From positions 248,001 to 312,000 of the forward strand of contig NZ_FQYR01000003.1 in assembly GCF_900141815.1 (NCBI RefSeq): a stretch of 64,000 bases of DNA. The letters are read 5' to 3'. The number at the start of each line of letters is the position of its first letter. Position 1 is the stretch's first letter. The translations under genes and the position numbers were made by a program. Shown here one piece after another: positions 23,868 through 33,300 of the stretch. This stretch comes from Rubritalea squalenifaciens DSM 18772 (lineage in GTDB: Bacteria > Verrucomicrobiota > Verrucomicrobiia > Verrucomicrobiales > Akkermansiaceae). Below the pieces are notes generated by a model. The model was not told the origin of the DNA, ran no database searches, and was given only the letters and a program-made list of their open reading frames with translations.

Positions 23868-25481
23868 TTATCGTTTCTGGGCTTTCAGTGCCTGCACGAG
23901 CTCTTCTTCTGTTTCGACTTTGACGGAGCCGTCGAGGCGGCAGACGATGACTTGGCCGTCTTCGTCAGCTTCGGAGAACATCAGGATGTTGCTTGCTTTC
24001 GAAGTCATCGTGAATCCAGGTAAGTATTTGACTTTCATTCCTTTCTCAGGGAAATCGATGGTGATCAGATCCTGAAGGTTATCCACGTACCCGTCCTTGG
24101 TCAGGTCCTGCAGGCTTTTTGGAAAGTTGCCGTCGTGATCTTCAGCATAAGAGTAGCAGGCCATGCAGAGATTTTTGACCTCCTGAATGGATTGAGTGCG
24201 CTTGGAGGCTTTGATGTTGCGCATGATTGGTCCGTAAGACATGGCGGAGAGCCCTGCGGCCATGAAGGTGCTATTCATCACCTTGTTACTGCCTTTGTCC
24301 GGCACAGGCGAATTACCAGCTAGAAGCAGGCCGTTTCTATCATGGCGTGCTGCCCAGGCATAGCCGAAGGGGCTGGTGAGGGTTTTATTGAGAACTTCTG
24401 GGTCAATCATGCCCTTGAGGAAAGCCATGTCTTCATCTCCCTCGGCGAGAAGTGAGCCGAATTTTGAGAGGGTGAGAAGCTGTTTGCAGGCTGCTCCTGA
24501 AATGTAGGCGTGGGCGAAGCCTTGCTGAGGAAGTCTGTTAGTAGCCTTCTGATAGCTCTCGCTGTCTGCGAGCTTGGCTTCACTGGAAAGGCACTTGTCG
24601 AGGAAGCCTTGGTCAAAGGCCATCCAGATCTGGTTTTTATCGGTATCGATCACGCACACTGGCTGGCTAGGCCCCCATGGGGTGTCCATTTTTTCAGGAA
24701 TGACAATCGTGTGGACATTGCCTTTGGAGCTGTACTTGATGACGGAGCCTAACATGTCTTTGTAGAGCGGCCAGAGTGTCTTGGCAGCACCGTCGATGCG
24801 TGTGCAGTAGTAGACGGCAGGGTAGTCTTCGCCGTCAGGGCCTTTCCAGGTTTTACTCTCATCCAGATCCACGATGAGTGAGTAGCGCAGATCAAGCTTC
24901 TCGAGTGTCTCGCCGATGCGGCTCTGAGTGGCTGGTAGTGGGCCGTCCAGAAAAGCTTCAAGTTGGCTCGCTTGCTCACCAGGAAGCATGGTGGCGATTT
25001 CACGAAGTGTCTGAGGGACAAGTTTCAGATTGATGTTACTCTCTACCACGAGATCCGCTCCAGCTGGCGCATAGGATGCAGAGGCCCAAGGCTGAGGCGT
25101 ATTGCCAATCAGGGAGAGGAGCCCTCGGTCTGAGCCCTTGGTCTCGATAAAAGTTCGGTTGTGGTAGAAGTCTCCAACATGCTTGGAGCTTCTGCCAATG
25201 GTTTGAGCCAGGGTAAGGCCTGAGATTTCAAGAATCTTGGTGGCGGAAAGTTTGGAAAGCTCTGGTGATTCTTTCTTGAGGACACCAAGGAAGATCTTGT
25301 CGATCAATGTGGAGAATTCGCTTAGGTCTCCTTTGATATTGGTGATGGAAAAGTGGATGCCATCAGTATCCAGCTGTTTTACTGTCTGTTGGAGTGGGGG
25401 AGATATTTTTACAGGCTCAGCTTGTTGGGCGAGTACGGAGCATGGCAATGCCAAGGCTAGGATAGGAGTAGCGATTTTCAT
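23868..25481 (-). CDS. Exported unknown protein with pseudopilin-like C-terminal domain
   Basis: I start at the ATG at 25481, which opens a clear signal peptide (KIATPILALALPCSVLAQQ). The frame runs further upstream without a better start. The 537-residue product has a long unrecognised middle part with features of an all-alpha/beta secreted protein. A C-terminal 110-residue block (KRTQSIQEVKNLCMACYSYA, then EDHDGNFPKSLQDLTKDGYV) resembles the post-helix region of type II/DUF1559-style pseudopilins, but there is no N-terminal methylation motif. Its position downstream of creBC is where some genomes carry creD, but this protein has no CreD features. Function unknown. Confidence 0.65.
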   Translation of the reverse strand: MKIATPILALALPCSVLAQQAEPVKISPPLQQTVKQLDTDGIHFSITNIKGDLSEFSTLIDKIFLGVLKKESPELSKLSATKILEISGLTLAQTIGRSSKHVGDFYHNRTFIETKGSDRGLLSLIGNTPQPWASASYAPAGADLVVESNINLKLVPQTLREIATMLPGEQASQLEAFLDGPLPATQSRIGETLEKLDLRYSLIVDLDESKTWKGPDGEDYPAVYYCTRIDGAAKTLWPLYKDMLGSVIKYSSKGNVHTIVIPEKMDTPWGPSQPVCVIDTDKNQIWMAFDQGFLDKCLSSEAKLADSESYQKATNRLPQQGFAHAYISGAACKQLLTLSKFGSLLAEGDEDMAFLKGMIDPEVLNKTLTSPFGYAWAARHDRNGLLLAGNSPVPDKGSNKVMNSTFMAAGLSAMSYGPIMRNIKASKRTQSIQEVKNLCMACYSYAEDHDGNFPKSLQDLTKDGYVDNLQDLITIDFPEKGMKVKYLPGFTMTSKASNILMFSEADEDGQVIVCRLDGSVKVETEEELVQALKAQKR

Positions 25482-25603
25482 AACGAACACGTTCAAATAT
25501 TGGAATACCCCATTGGATAGACCAAGCTGGGCGTCGGCTACAATGATATTCCGAGCCAGAGGAGTGAAGAACTGTAGCTTCAGTAAGGGGAAGCTTCTGA
25601 ACT

Positions 25604-27064
25604 TCAATGAGGTAGGGTGATGGTGGCGATGGCTCCGCCAGATGCTGAATTTTCCAATGATGCAGCTCCGTTGTGGAGTTTGGCCACCTCCAGTACAAAC
25701 GATAAGCCAAGTCCTGTGCCTTTCTGTTTTGTCTCCTCACAGGGCAGGGAATAGAAGTGTTCGAACACTCTCTCTTTGGCAAAGTCTGGAATACCGGGGC
25801 CTTGGTCTCTCACCAAGATCTTGGTTTTATTATCTTCCTCTAGCAGAGATATGGTGATGGTACCCCCTTCGGGCGAAAATCGGATGGCGTTTTCTATCAG
25901 GTTGGCAACAGCAGTTGCTAGCATGTTGCTGTCACCTGAAATGGTCAGGTTCTCTGGGATGTAGCGCTCAATGGTTAAGGATTTCGCTGAAGTACGAGCT
26001 TCGTATTCATCGCATACCTCGGTGGTGATCTCAGAGAGATTGATGGTGGTGGGTTTACTGAGCTCTTGCTGCGCCTCAAGTTGTGATAGCCTGAGTAGTC
26101 CATCAATGAGGTTGGTGGATCGATCGGCTTGGCGGCTGATATTTGCGAGAAACTTCTCCCGTTGCTCTCGTGGCATGTCCTCGTTAAGTAACTCGGCTGC
26201 CCCTTTAATTGCGGCGAGGGGGCTCTTGAGTTCGTGGGTGAGCATGCGGGTGTAGTTCTCTGTGTATCGCCGCCCCTCTAGAGACTCCCGCATATCACGT
26301 AAGGCTTTGCCGAGTGTGTTTACTTCGCGACCCTGGCCAATCTTTGGAAAGGTCGGGCGCTCTCCGCGTGAGATGGCATTGGCATAAGCTGTCAGTTTAC
26401 CCAGCGGGCGGAACAGCCAGATAAAGACTGCGATAATGAAGACTCCAATGCCTATGCCGATCAGGAATAGAGAAAAAATAATCCAGCGGCGACGGGCCTC
26501 AATGAAGTGCAGGACGTCCTTCTGGGCTTTGTAGGCGCTCAGAACACCTATGATTTCTCCCTCTCTATTTTTGATGGGAACGGCGACGTAGAGGATCGAG
26601 CTGGCTGCATCATCTTCATCGTTACGGGAGGAGCGCACGGCGTACTTGTCTTGCAGGGCTAGAAAGACGTCATTGAACTCCGAGAGATCTTTGCCAACAC
26701 GCTCCGGGGTGTGTGAATCGAAGATGACGATGCCTTTCTTGTCTGTAATGTAGGCATGAGTGCCTACATGTTCCTTGTTGTGCTTGAAGATGCTCGCTTT
26801 AAATTTGTGAGTGTCAGCTTGCTTGAGAGCTTCGTCGAGATTGCTCATCTCAATCTGGTTCCCATCAAGTTGGCATTCAACTAGAGCCGTGAGTAGGTGG
26901 GCGGTGTCCACCATCGCTTCTTCGGTAGCCTGGAAGGTTTGCTTTTCGAGGTCTTCGTTGAGGTAGTTGTAGAGAGAGTAGAAGCCGGATGCCGTGATGA
27001 AGGCTACCAGGAAGCAGAGTATGCGCGTAATGCGCATGGTGGAGTTTTTCCAGTCCTTGATCAC
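25604..27064 (-). CDS. creC: Sensor histidine kinase, CreC-like
   Basis: This is a membrane sensor of a two-component pair. It has an N-terminal helix, an extracytoplasmic sensing domain to about residue 195 (with AYITDKKGIVIFDS and ILYVAVPIKNREGEIIGVLS), a second helix, HAMP, an H-box with the phosphorylated His (LTHELKSPLAAIKGAAELL), an N-box (LIENAIRFS) and glycine-rich boxes (DQGPGIPDF, GTGLGLSF). Order and wording follow Escherichia coli CreC closely, including ARSS/ARST-type and RFYSLP/HFYSLP segments. The GTG start overlaps the creB stop; an ATG at 27037 (MRITRIL) also matches CreC. The signal sensed is not known from the sequence. Confidence 0.88.
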   Translation of the reverse strand: MIKDWKNSTMRITRILCFLVAFITASGFYSLYNYLNEDLEKQTFQATEEAMVDTAHLLTALVECQLDGNQIEMSNLDEALKQADTHKFKASIFKHNKEHVGTHAYITDKKGIVIFDSHTPERVGKDLSEFNDVFLALQDKYAVRSSRNDEDDAASSILYVAVPIKNREGEIIGVLSAYKAQKDVLHFIEARRRWIIFSLFLIGIGIGVFIIAVFIWLFRPLGKLTAYANAISRGERPTFPKIGQGREVNTLGKALRDMRESLEGRRYTENYTRMLTHELKSPLAAIKGAAELLNEDMPREQREKFLANISRQADRSTNLIDGLLRLSQLEAQQELSKPTTINLSEITTEVCDEYEARTSAKSLTIERYIPENLTISGDSNMLATAVANLIENAIRFSPEGGTITISLLEEDNKTKILVRDQGPGIPDFAKERVFEHFYSLPCEETKQKGTGLGLSFVLEVAKLHNGAASLENSASGGAIATITLPH

Positions 27065-27750
27065 GGCTGAGATGGGGAGTAAAGATAGCCTAGGCCCCGT
27101 CGGGTCTGGATGGCGTTAGAATGCTTCTCTGAGATTTTCTTAAGTTTGGCGCGGATAGATTTGATGTGGGCATCCACTGTTCTATCCATGGCGGCATAAG
27201 GGTCGTCCCATGCGCGTTCTAGCAGTTGTTCGCGGGTAAATGTGCGGCCAGGGCTAGAAAGGAAGGTCGCGAGTAGCTTGTATTCGTGGGCTGTTAGGTC
27301 AAGAACAGAGCCTTCACAACTAATCGTCATCGCTGAGGCATCGTGGTGGATGCCGCAGGGGGCTAGCACTTCTTCAGAGGAAATGTGGTTGGTAGTTCGG
27401 CGCAAGATGGCCCTGATGCGGGCGACAAGAGCCCTCGGGCTGAAGGGCTTGGTGACGTAGTCATCTGCTCCCAGTTCCAGCCCCAGAACGTGATCGATCT
27501 CTGAGTTTCTTGCCGTAAGGAAGAGTACGGGAATCTCCGAGTGAGAGCGAAGCTCTTTACAGACATCGAATCCTGAAATGTCAGGAAGGCCTACATCCAG
27601 TACGATGAGGTCGAAGTCGTGACTTTTGACCAGCTCCTGCACTTCCATCCCTTTCGTGGTGTGGACGGTCTGAAAGTGCTCGGTTTCTAGAGCGTAAATC
27701 AGGTTTTCCGCGATGGGGGTCTCGTCCTCAACTATCAGAATGGAATGCAC
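27061..27750 (-). CDS. creB: Response regulator, CreB-like (OmpR family)
   Basis: A receiver domain (residues 1-120) has the acidic pair at its start (EDE), the phosphorylated Asp in VLDVGLPDISGFDVCKEL, and the switch Lys in DDYVTKPFSPR. An OmpR-type winged helix follows, with LTAHEYKLLATFLSSPGRTF and DRTVDAHIKSIRAKLKKI. The match to CreB extends over both domains (LDVGLPDISGF, LFLTAR, LGLELGADDYV). It is phosphorylated by the partner kinase encoded in a four-base overlap. CreB targets elsewhere include metabolic and envelope genes; here they are unknown. Confidence 0.9.
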   Translation of the reverse strand: MHSILIVEDETPIAENLIYALETEHFQTVHTTKGMEVQELVKSHDFDLIVLDVGLPDISGFDVCKELRSHSEIPVLFLTARNSEIDHVLGLELGADDYVTKPFSPRALVARIRAILRRTTNHISSEEVLAPCGIHHDASAMTISCEGSVLDLTAHEYKLLATFLSSPGRTFTREQLLERAWDDPYAAMDRTVDAHIKSIRAKLKKISEKHSNAIQTRRGLGYLYSPSQP

Positions 27751-27776
27751 GCTCTGAGTGGTATGTCGTTTTATAA

Positions 27777-28751
27777 TTACTGTCCAGCTACCTTGTAGAG
27801 CTTCTGGATTTGGTGAGTGATTTTCTTGGCTTCTTGCTCGGCTTGCTCAAGAGGCATACCTTTCGGAATTCCCGGGCGTTCATGGCCAGTGTAGGTGAGC
27901 CAAGCGTCGCGCTTGATCTTCATGCGCTTGAGGGTGAGTTTGGCAATGGAGGCTGGGAGCCTGTGAAGTGAAAGAACCTCTTGAATGCTTGCTTGCTGAG
28001 CAGCCCCGAGGTCTCCGAACCAAGATAAAATCGGCTGAGTCATGAACCAGTGACCCTCGGTGTTTGGGTGAACAGCGTCTTTTTGCACGGTGTACTTGGG
28101 GGCGTCTTTTCGCTTCTCCATGATCGATTTTGTCATGGCGGTATTGAGGTCGATCACATTCCAGTCATTCTCAGTCTGAGACATGAGCCAGGCAGAGTAT
28201 TTGGCAAGGACCTCGGTGTAGTAGGCCTTGTTAGGATTTACCATGGAGTCGTAGTAAGGGGGGGTAATAAAGATAATCTTGGCGCCGCTCTTTTCAGCCT
28301 TGGTTTTGAGTTTGAGAATGCCGTCTTTGTATTTTTGAAAGCGCTCTTCATCAAAAGGCTGCTGGATGCCGCAGTTCATACCGTAGCAGGCGAAGATGAG
28401 ATCGGGTTTGGATTTTTCCAAGACGCTATCTAGGCGGGTGTGAAGGTCTGGACGAGGGAACTTGCCATTTGCGTGACCTTTCTCACTCAGGCCGGATACC
28501 GTCTCAGAGGGGAGGCCCAGGTCGATGATGTCAAACTTGCGTTTTGGGTAGTAGGCATGGAGCCAAGTGTCAAAATTAGCCACATACTCACCCTGGTAGG
28601 TAATACTGTCTCCGAGGAATACAATGCGTCTAGCTTCCACGAGAAACTGTCTGCGCTTTGAGTAGTCTGGTGTCTCCTCGTTTGTCTGCGCTGTCAGCAG
28701 AGGCGCTAGTAGAATGGAGGCGAAAAGGATGAGTTTGGTGAGTGACTTCAT
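27777..28751 (-). CDS. SGNH/GDSL-family hydrolase, exported
   Basis: A signal peptide (about residues 1-22) precedes an SGNH hydrolase. Block I is IVFLGDSITYQGEYV with nucleophile Ser49, block III has CYGMNCGI (Gly/Asn of the oxyanion hole), and block V is DAVHPNTEGHW with the Asp-His pair. The length of 324 residues and the wording are typical of Verrucomicrobiota and Planctomycetota enzymes that act as carbohydrate or ester deacetylases. It lies immediately downstream of the GH109-type gene but beyond a terminator, so a shared role in glycan breakdown is an inference. Confidence 0.85.
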   Translation of the reverse strand: MKSLTKLILFASILLAPLLTAQTNEETPDYSKRRQFLVEARRIVFLGDSITYQGEYVANFDTWLHAYYPKRKFDIIDLGLPSETVSGLSEKGHANGKFPRPDLHTRLDSVLEKSKPDLIFACYGMNCGIQQPFDEERFQKYKDGILKLKTKAEKSGAKIIFITPPYYDSMVNPNKAYYTEVLAKYSAWLMSQTENDWNVIDLNTAMTKSIMEKRKDAPKYTVQKDAVHPNTEGHWFMTQPILSWFGDLGAAQQASIQEVLSLHRLPASIAKLTLKRMKIKRDAWLTYTGHERPGIPKGMPLEQAEQEAKKITHQIQKLYKVAGQ

Positions 28752-28789
28752 GTTTGATTGATTGTGAGTATTTTTTGAGATCTTGGTAC

Positions 28790-28826
28790 AAAAAAACGCA
28801 GGCTAGTAGAGATACTAGCCTGCGTA
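28790..28826 (-). terminator. Terminator of the GH109-type gene
   Basis: On the minus strand ACGCAGGCTAGTA pairs perfectly with TACTAGCCTGCGT across a four-base loop and is followed by a run of T residues (the A-run at 28790-28796 on the plus strand). Confidence 0.92.
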
Positions 28827-28852
28827 GGAAATCTTACTCTTTATGGCAGAGC

Positions 28853-30280
28853 TTATTCGATGATTGGAAGTGGCTTGGTGTTCTTCCAGTTGCCACGTGT
28901 GAAGTCTGGGAACTCAACGGATGCACCGTTCTGAGCTACAGAAGCCTCACTGAGTGGGCCTACTACGGACCAGAAAATACCTTCGTAGAGGTTCTGGTCG
29001 AGTGGCTGACCGAGGCGGAGAGCTTCGATCACACGGAAGTTCATGATGAAGTCCATACCACCGTGACCGCCCATCTTCTTGGCGTCTTCCTTCATGCGTG
29101 TGTAGAGTGGGTGGTCCCATGCCTCGTATACGGCCTGAAGTTTTTCGCCCTGAGTCCAAGCGTGGTAGTTGGTGTGCTTCTTGTTTTTGGCAGCCATCGC
29201 ATTGAAGACTGCTTCAGGAAGGTCACCTTGCTTGTAGTCAAGTGCTACGCCTGTTGGGAAGCCCTTACCACAGCCAAGGGTACCTTGGATGAGGTTGTGG
29301 CGAGTGTATGGGCGTGGGGATGTTTCATCCCACTGGACCATGACGGTCTTACCCATGGTGGTCTTGATGATGGAGGTGCTGAGGTCACCGCCCTTGAATT
29401 CAAGCTTGTTCCACTTGTGGTCAGCAGGGAAGTGCTTCTTGGCGTAGAGCGCACGGCCACGGGCTGGTGTGGAGAAAGAAGTGATGCGACCAAAGTTGTC
29501 GTCACCACGAGCAAGGTTCATGTACTGAGCTACTGGACCGAGACCGTGAGTTGGGTAGAGGTTACCATCACGGTTAGCGTAGTGATAGGTTCTCCAGGAA
29601 CCGGTGCCGCGCTCAACTTGGTTCATCTGACCACGAAGCTCGTGGATGTATGAAGCTTCACCGTGAAGGAGTTCACCGAAGATGCCTTTGCGGCACATGT
29701 TGAGGAAGAGGAGCTCGTCACGACCGTAGTTCACGTTTTCGAGCATCATGCAGTGCTTGCCAGTCTTCTCGGATACGTCAACGATATCCCAAGCTTCCTT
29801 GACAGTCACGCAAAGTGGTACTTCCACACAAACGTGAGCACCTGCGTTCATGGCATCGATCGCCATTGGTGCGTGCCATTCCCATGGAGTGATAACGTAC
29901 ACGAGGTCAGGCTTAAGTTCGGCAAGCATCTTTTTGTATGCGTGCTTGTCGCCTGTGTAGAGTTTGACGTTCTTGTGGCGCTCTGCGTCGTGCTCAAGAA
30001 CTTTCTTCTTAGCGCGCTCTGCGAGATCTTGGTAGAGATCGCAAATACCGACTACCTCAGTGTGCTCGATAGCAGCGAGGTGGTTATAGTGAGTACCACC
30101 ACGAGCACCGCAGCCGATGATGGCTACGCGGACTTTATCCAGCTTAGGTGCAACAAAGTCACCCATGTACTTGGCGCCGGAAGGGCGAGCGGATTGGGCG
30201 GACGCATTTGAAATGGCAGCAATGCCAGCACCGGCGGCAGCCATGGTCTTAAGGAACGATCTTCTATCTTTGGTTTCCAT
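28853..30280 (-). CDS. GH109-type NAD-dependent glycosidase / Gfo-Idh-MocA protein, Tat-exported
   Basis: The ATG at 30280 opens a twin-arginine signal (DRRSFLKTM followed by an Ala-rich segment), so the protein is exported folded, probably with its NAD already bound. The Rossmann motif is VAIIGCGARGG (about residues 52-62). Segments WEWHAPMA, MMLENVNYGRD, FGELLHGEASYIHEL, LYPTHGLGPV, GHGGMDF and NGASVEFPDFTRGNWKN line up, from memory, with the founding GH109 alpha-N-acetylgalactosaminidase. The usual Gfo/Idh EKP motif reads EVP here, as in that family. A GH109 role is likely, though many such genes have other sugar substrates. Confidence 0.85.
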   Translation of the reverse strand: METKDRRSFLKTMAAAGAGIAAISNASAQSARPSGAKYMGDFVAPKLDKVRVAIIGCGARGGTHYNHLAAIEHTEVVGICDLYQDLAERAKKKVLEHDAERHKNVKLYTGDKHAYKKMLAELKPDLVYVITPWEWHAPMAIDAMNAGAHVCVEVPLCVTVKEAWDIVDVSEKTGKHCMMLENVNYGRDELLFLNMCRKGIFGELLHGEASYIHELRGQMNQVERGTGSWRTYHYANRDGNLYPTHGLGPVAQYMNLARGDDNFGRITSFSTPARGRALYAKKHFPADHKWNKLEFKGGDLSTSIIKTTMGKTVMVQWDETSPRPYTRHNLIQGTLGCGKGFPTGVALDYKQGDLPEAVFNAMAAKNKKHTNYHAWTQGEKLQAVYEAWDHPLYTRMKEDAKKMGGHGGMDFIMNFRVIEALRLGQPLDQNLYEGIFWSVVGPLSEASVAQNGASVEFPDFTRGNWKNTKPLPIIE

Positions 30281-30379
30281 AGTTTGTATTCTGTGAGTTT
30301 CAGGGGTGGTAATCCTTGCCCTTTCGATACTATAGACTATGCCTAGAGCTTTCACGCCGCAAAGTTATATTGCGTATTC

Positions 30380-33300
30380 GTGAAAATTGATGCATTGATG
30401 AAAGATACAACGCTAGAAGTTAGCTATCCAGAGCTTCCAGTTAGCCGTCTGAGGGGAGAGATACTATCAGCCTTGGAAGGCCATCAGGTTGTGGTGGTTG
30501 TAGGGGATACTGGTTCAGGAAAAACGACCCAGCTTCCTAAAATGGCTTATGAGTTTTCCCGTAAACATAAGTTGAAGGGAAAGGTTGGATGTACCCAGCC
30601 ACGCAGGTTGGCGGCGGCCAGTGTGTCAAACCGGGTTTCAGAGGAACTCAAGGTAGATCTGGGACGGGATGTTGGTTACCAAGTCAGGTTCCAAGACAAG
30701 ACTTCACGCGATACACGGATCAAGTTCATGACCGACGGTATTCTTCTGGCAGAGACTCAGGGGGATATAGATCTAAAGCAGTACAGTGTTCTCATCATTG
30801 ATGAGGCGCATGAGCGCAGCCTCAATATTGATTTCCTGCTAGGGTATCTGAAAAATCTTTTGGCCAGGAGAAAGGATCTGAAGATCTTGATTTCCTCGGC
30901 TACACTGGATGCTGGTGGCTTTTCTGAGTTTTTTGATGGAGCTCCTATTGTTCAGGTCGAGGGGCGCACCTTTCCTGTGGAGGTGGAGTACCTGCCACAG
31001 AGCCGCGATGAGGATATGGCGCGTCATGTGGCGCGGGCTGTCGATGTGATCAGTCGGACAGACCGTAGCGGTGATATCCTCGTGTTTTTACCGGGTGAGA
31101 GGGAGATTCGTGAGTGTGCGGACGTCTTGATTGGACGAAACTGGGCAGGCACGGAGATTTTGCCCTTGTTTGCGCGTCTAGGGCTGAATGATCAGCAAAA
31201 GGTTTTCAACCCCCAGGGGGGAGTCAGACGTGTGATTCTGGCGACTAATGTGGCGGAGACTTCTCTCACGATTCCGGGAATCATCTACGTGGTGGATACG
31301 GGAGTAGCCCGTGTGAGCCGCTGGAGTCCGGGGCGCCAGGTCCAGAGGTTGCAGATTGAGAAAACTTCTCAGGCCAGTGCCAACCAGAGAAAGGGGAGGT
31401 GTGGCCGTATTTGTGAGGGTATCTGCGTGCGCTTGTATGACGAGGAGGACTTTGAAGGGCGCCAGGAATTTTCAGATCCAGAGATCCGCCGTTCATCACT
31501 TGCGGGTGTGATTCTTAGGATGAAGGCTCTGGGACTTCCGTCTATCGAGGATTTTCCTTTCCTGGATCCACCGTCTAGTAAGCACATCAGCGAGGGATAT
31601 AGAACCCTTAGGGAGATCGGCGCTCTTGATGAAGTGGATGAACTTACCAAGGTGGGTGAGCAGCTTTCGAGGTTGCCAGTAGAGCCTAGGCTCGGGCGTA
31701 TGCTGTTGGAATCGGTGAAGAGGCACTGTTTCTCTGAGATGCTGGTAATCGTGAGTGGTCTGAGTGTCATGGATCCAAAAGAGCGGCCGGCGGACAAACA
31801 GAAGGAGGCTGATGAATCCCATAAGAAATGGGATGATGAGAGCTCAGATTTCCTTTCCATTCTCAACCTCTGGCGCGACCTCATGCAGTTTAAAAATGGT
31901 CGCAAGTGGCGAGGTAACCAGCTGCGTAAGTTCTGCAGACAGCGCTATGTGAATTTTAAGCGAGTTCAGGAGTGGGATAATCTTTACCATGAGCTGGCGG
32001 TGCTATGTCGGCAGACATTTAAGTGGCATGCTTCCCCCTTGGACGAGAGTACTCTTCAGTGGGCGGATGCCGATGCCATTCATAAGTCTCTGTTGGCCGG
32101 AATGCCTAAGCAGATCGGTATCTATGACCGTGAGTCCCGGGCTTACAAGGGAGTGGGTGGCAAGGAGTTTGCCATTTTCCCAGGCTCGGGAGTTTTTGGC
32201 CAAAAGAAGCCCACCTGGTTGTTAGCCTACGACATGGTGGATACGACTCGTCTCTGGGCTAGACGGGTGGCGAGGCTGGATCCTGCCTGGGTGGAGGAAG
32301 TGGCAGGGCATCTTTGTCGTAGCAGATATCATAGTGCTGCTTGGAATAAAAAGCAGGGAGCGGTCTATGCCAAGGAGACCGTCTTGTGTGGTGGGCTGAA
32401 GGTGGTGGACGGGCGCAATGTGCATTTTGGAAAAATTGATCCTCAAGCTGCGCGCGAAGTGTTTATTCGTGAGGGGCTTCTCGGTGGGGGGATGAAGCGT
32501 AAGCCTGATGTGCTGAAGCAAGTCGATCTCTACCGTGAAGAGGTGCGTGAGCTTGAGCAAAAACTGAGGCGAATCGATGGCATTTGGAGTGAAGAGAGTG
32601 TGATTACCTTTCTTGAGGAGAGACTCCCGAGTGATCTCTGTACGGCAAAGGCTTATCACCGGTGGGAAAGTAAACATGCAAGTAAGCTAGAGTGCTCGGT
32701 GCAGGATTTCGTCTACGAGGACTTGGAGGCCCTGGGGGCTAAGTACTTCCCTGATACCCTGACTTATGCAGGTGATGAGTATACTCTCTACTATCGTGTC
32801 GCCCCTGGTGAGGTGGATGACGGGGTAACGCTTGGTGTTCATGTGGATCAGTTAGGTCTGATGCCTGAGTGGTTACCCGAATGGGGAGTGCCTGGTCAGC
32901 TGGAGGAGCGTGCATTTCTCATGCTGAAGTCACTTCCCAAGTCCGAGCGGGTGGCGTGTAATCCTGCCGCTGAGGCTGCGCAGGAGTTTGCAGAGCTCTG
33001 GCAAGAACGTGAGCCGCAGAGATCCTTCTATGCAGAGTTTGCCGCCTTTCTTTCCAGGAGATCAGGGATGGCGATAGACGCGAGGATGTTCAAGAAATCT
33101 CGTTTACCCGAGGAGATGGTCATGAAGGTGTGGGTCTGTGACGATGAGGGGAACGAGCTTGCGATGGGGACTGAGGTGCTAAAGCTCAAGGATCAGCTTG
33201 CCGAGATGATGGTGGAGCGCTTTGAAGAAGAGACTGGGGCTGAGTGGGAAATGCATGGCTTGAAGAGCTGGGGCTGCGGTGACTTGCCGGAGTTCATTGA

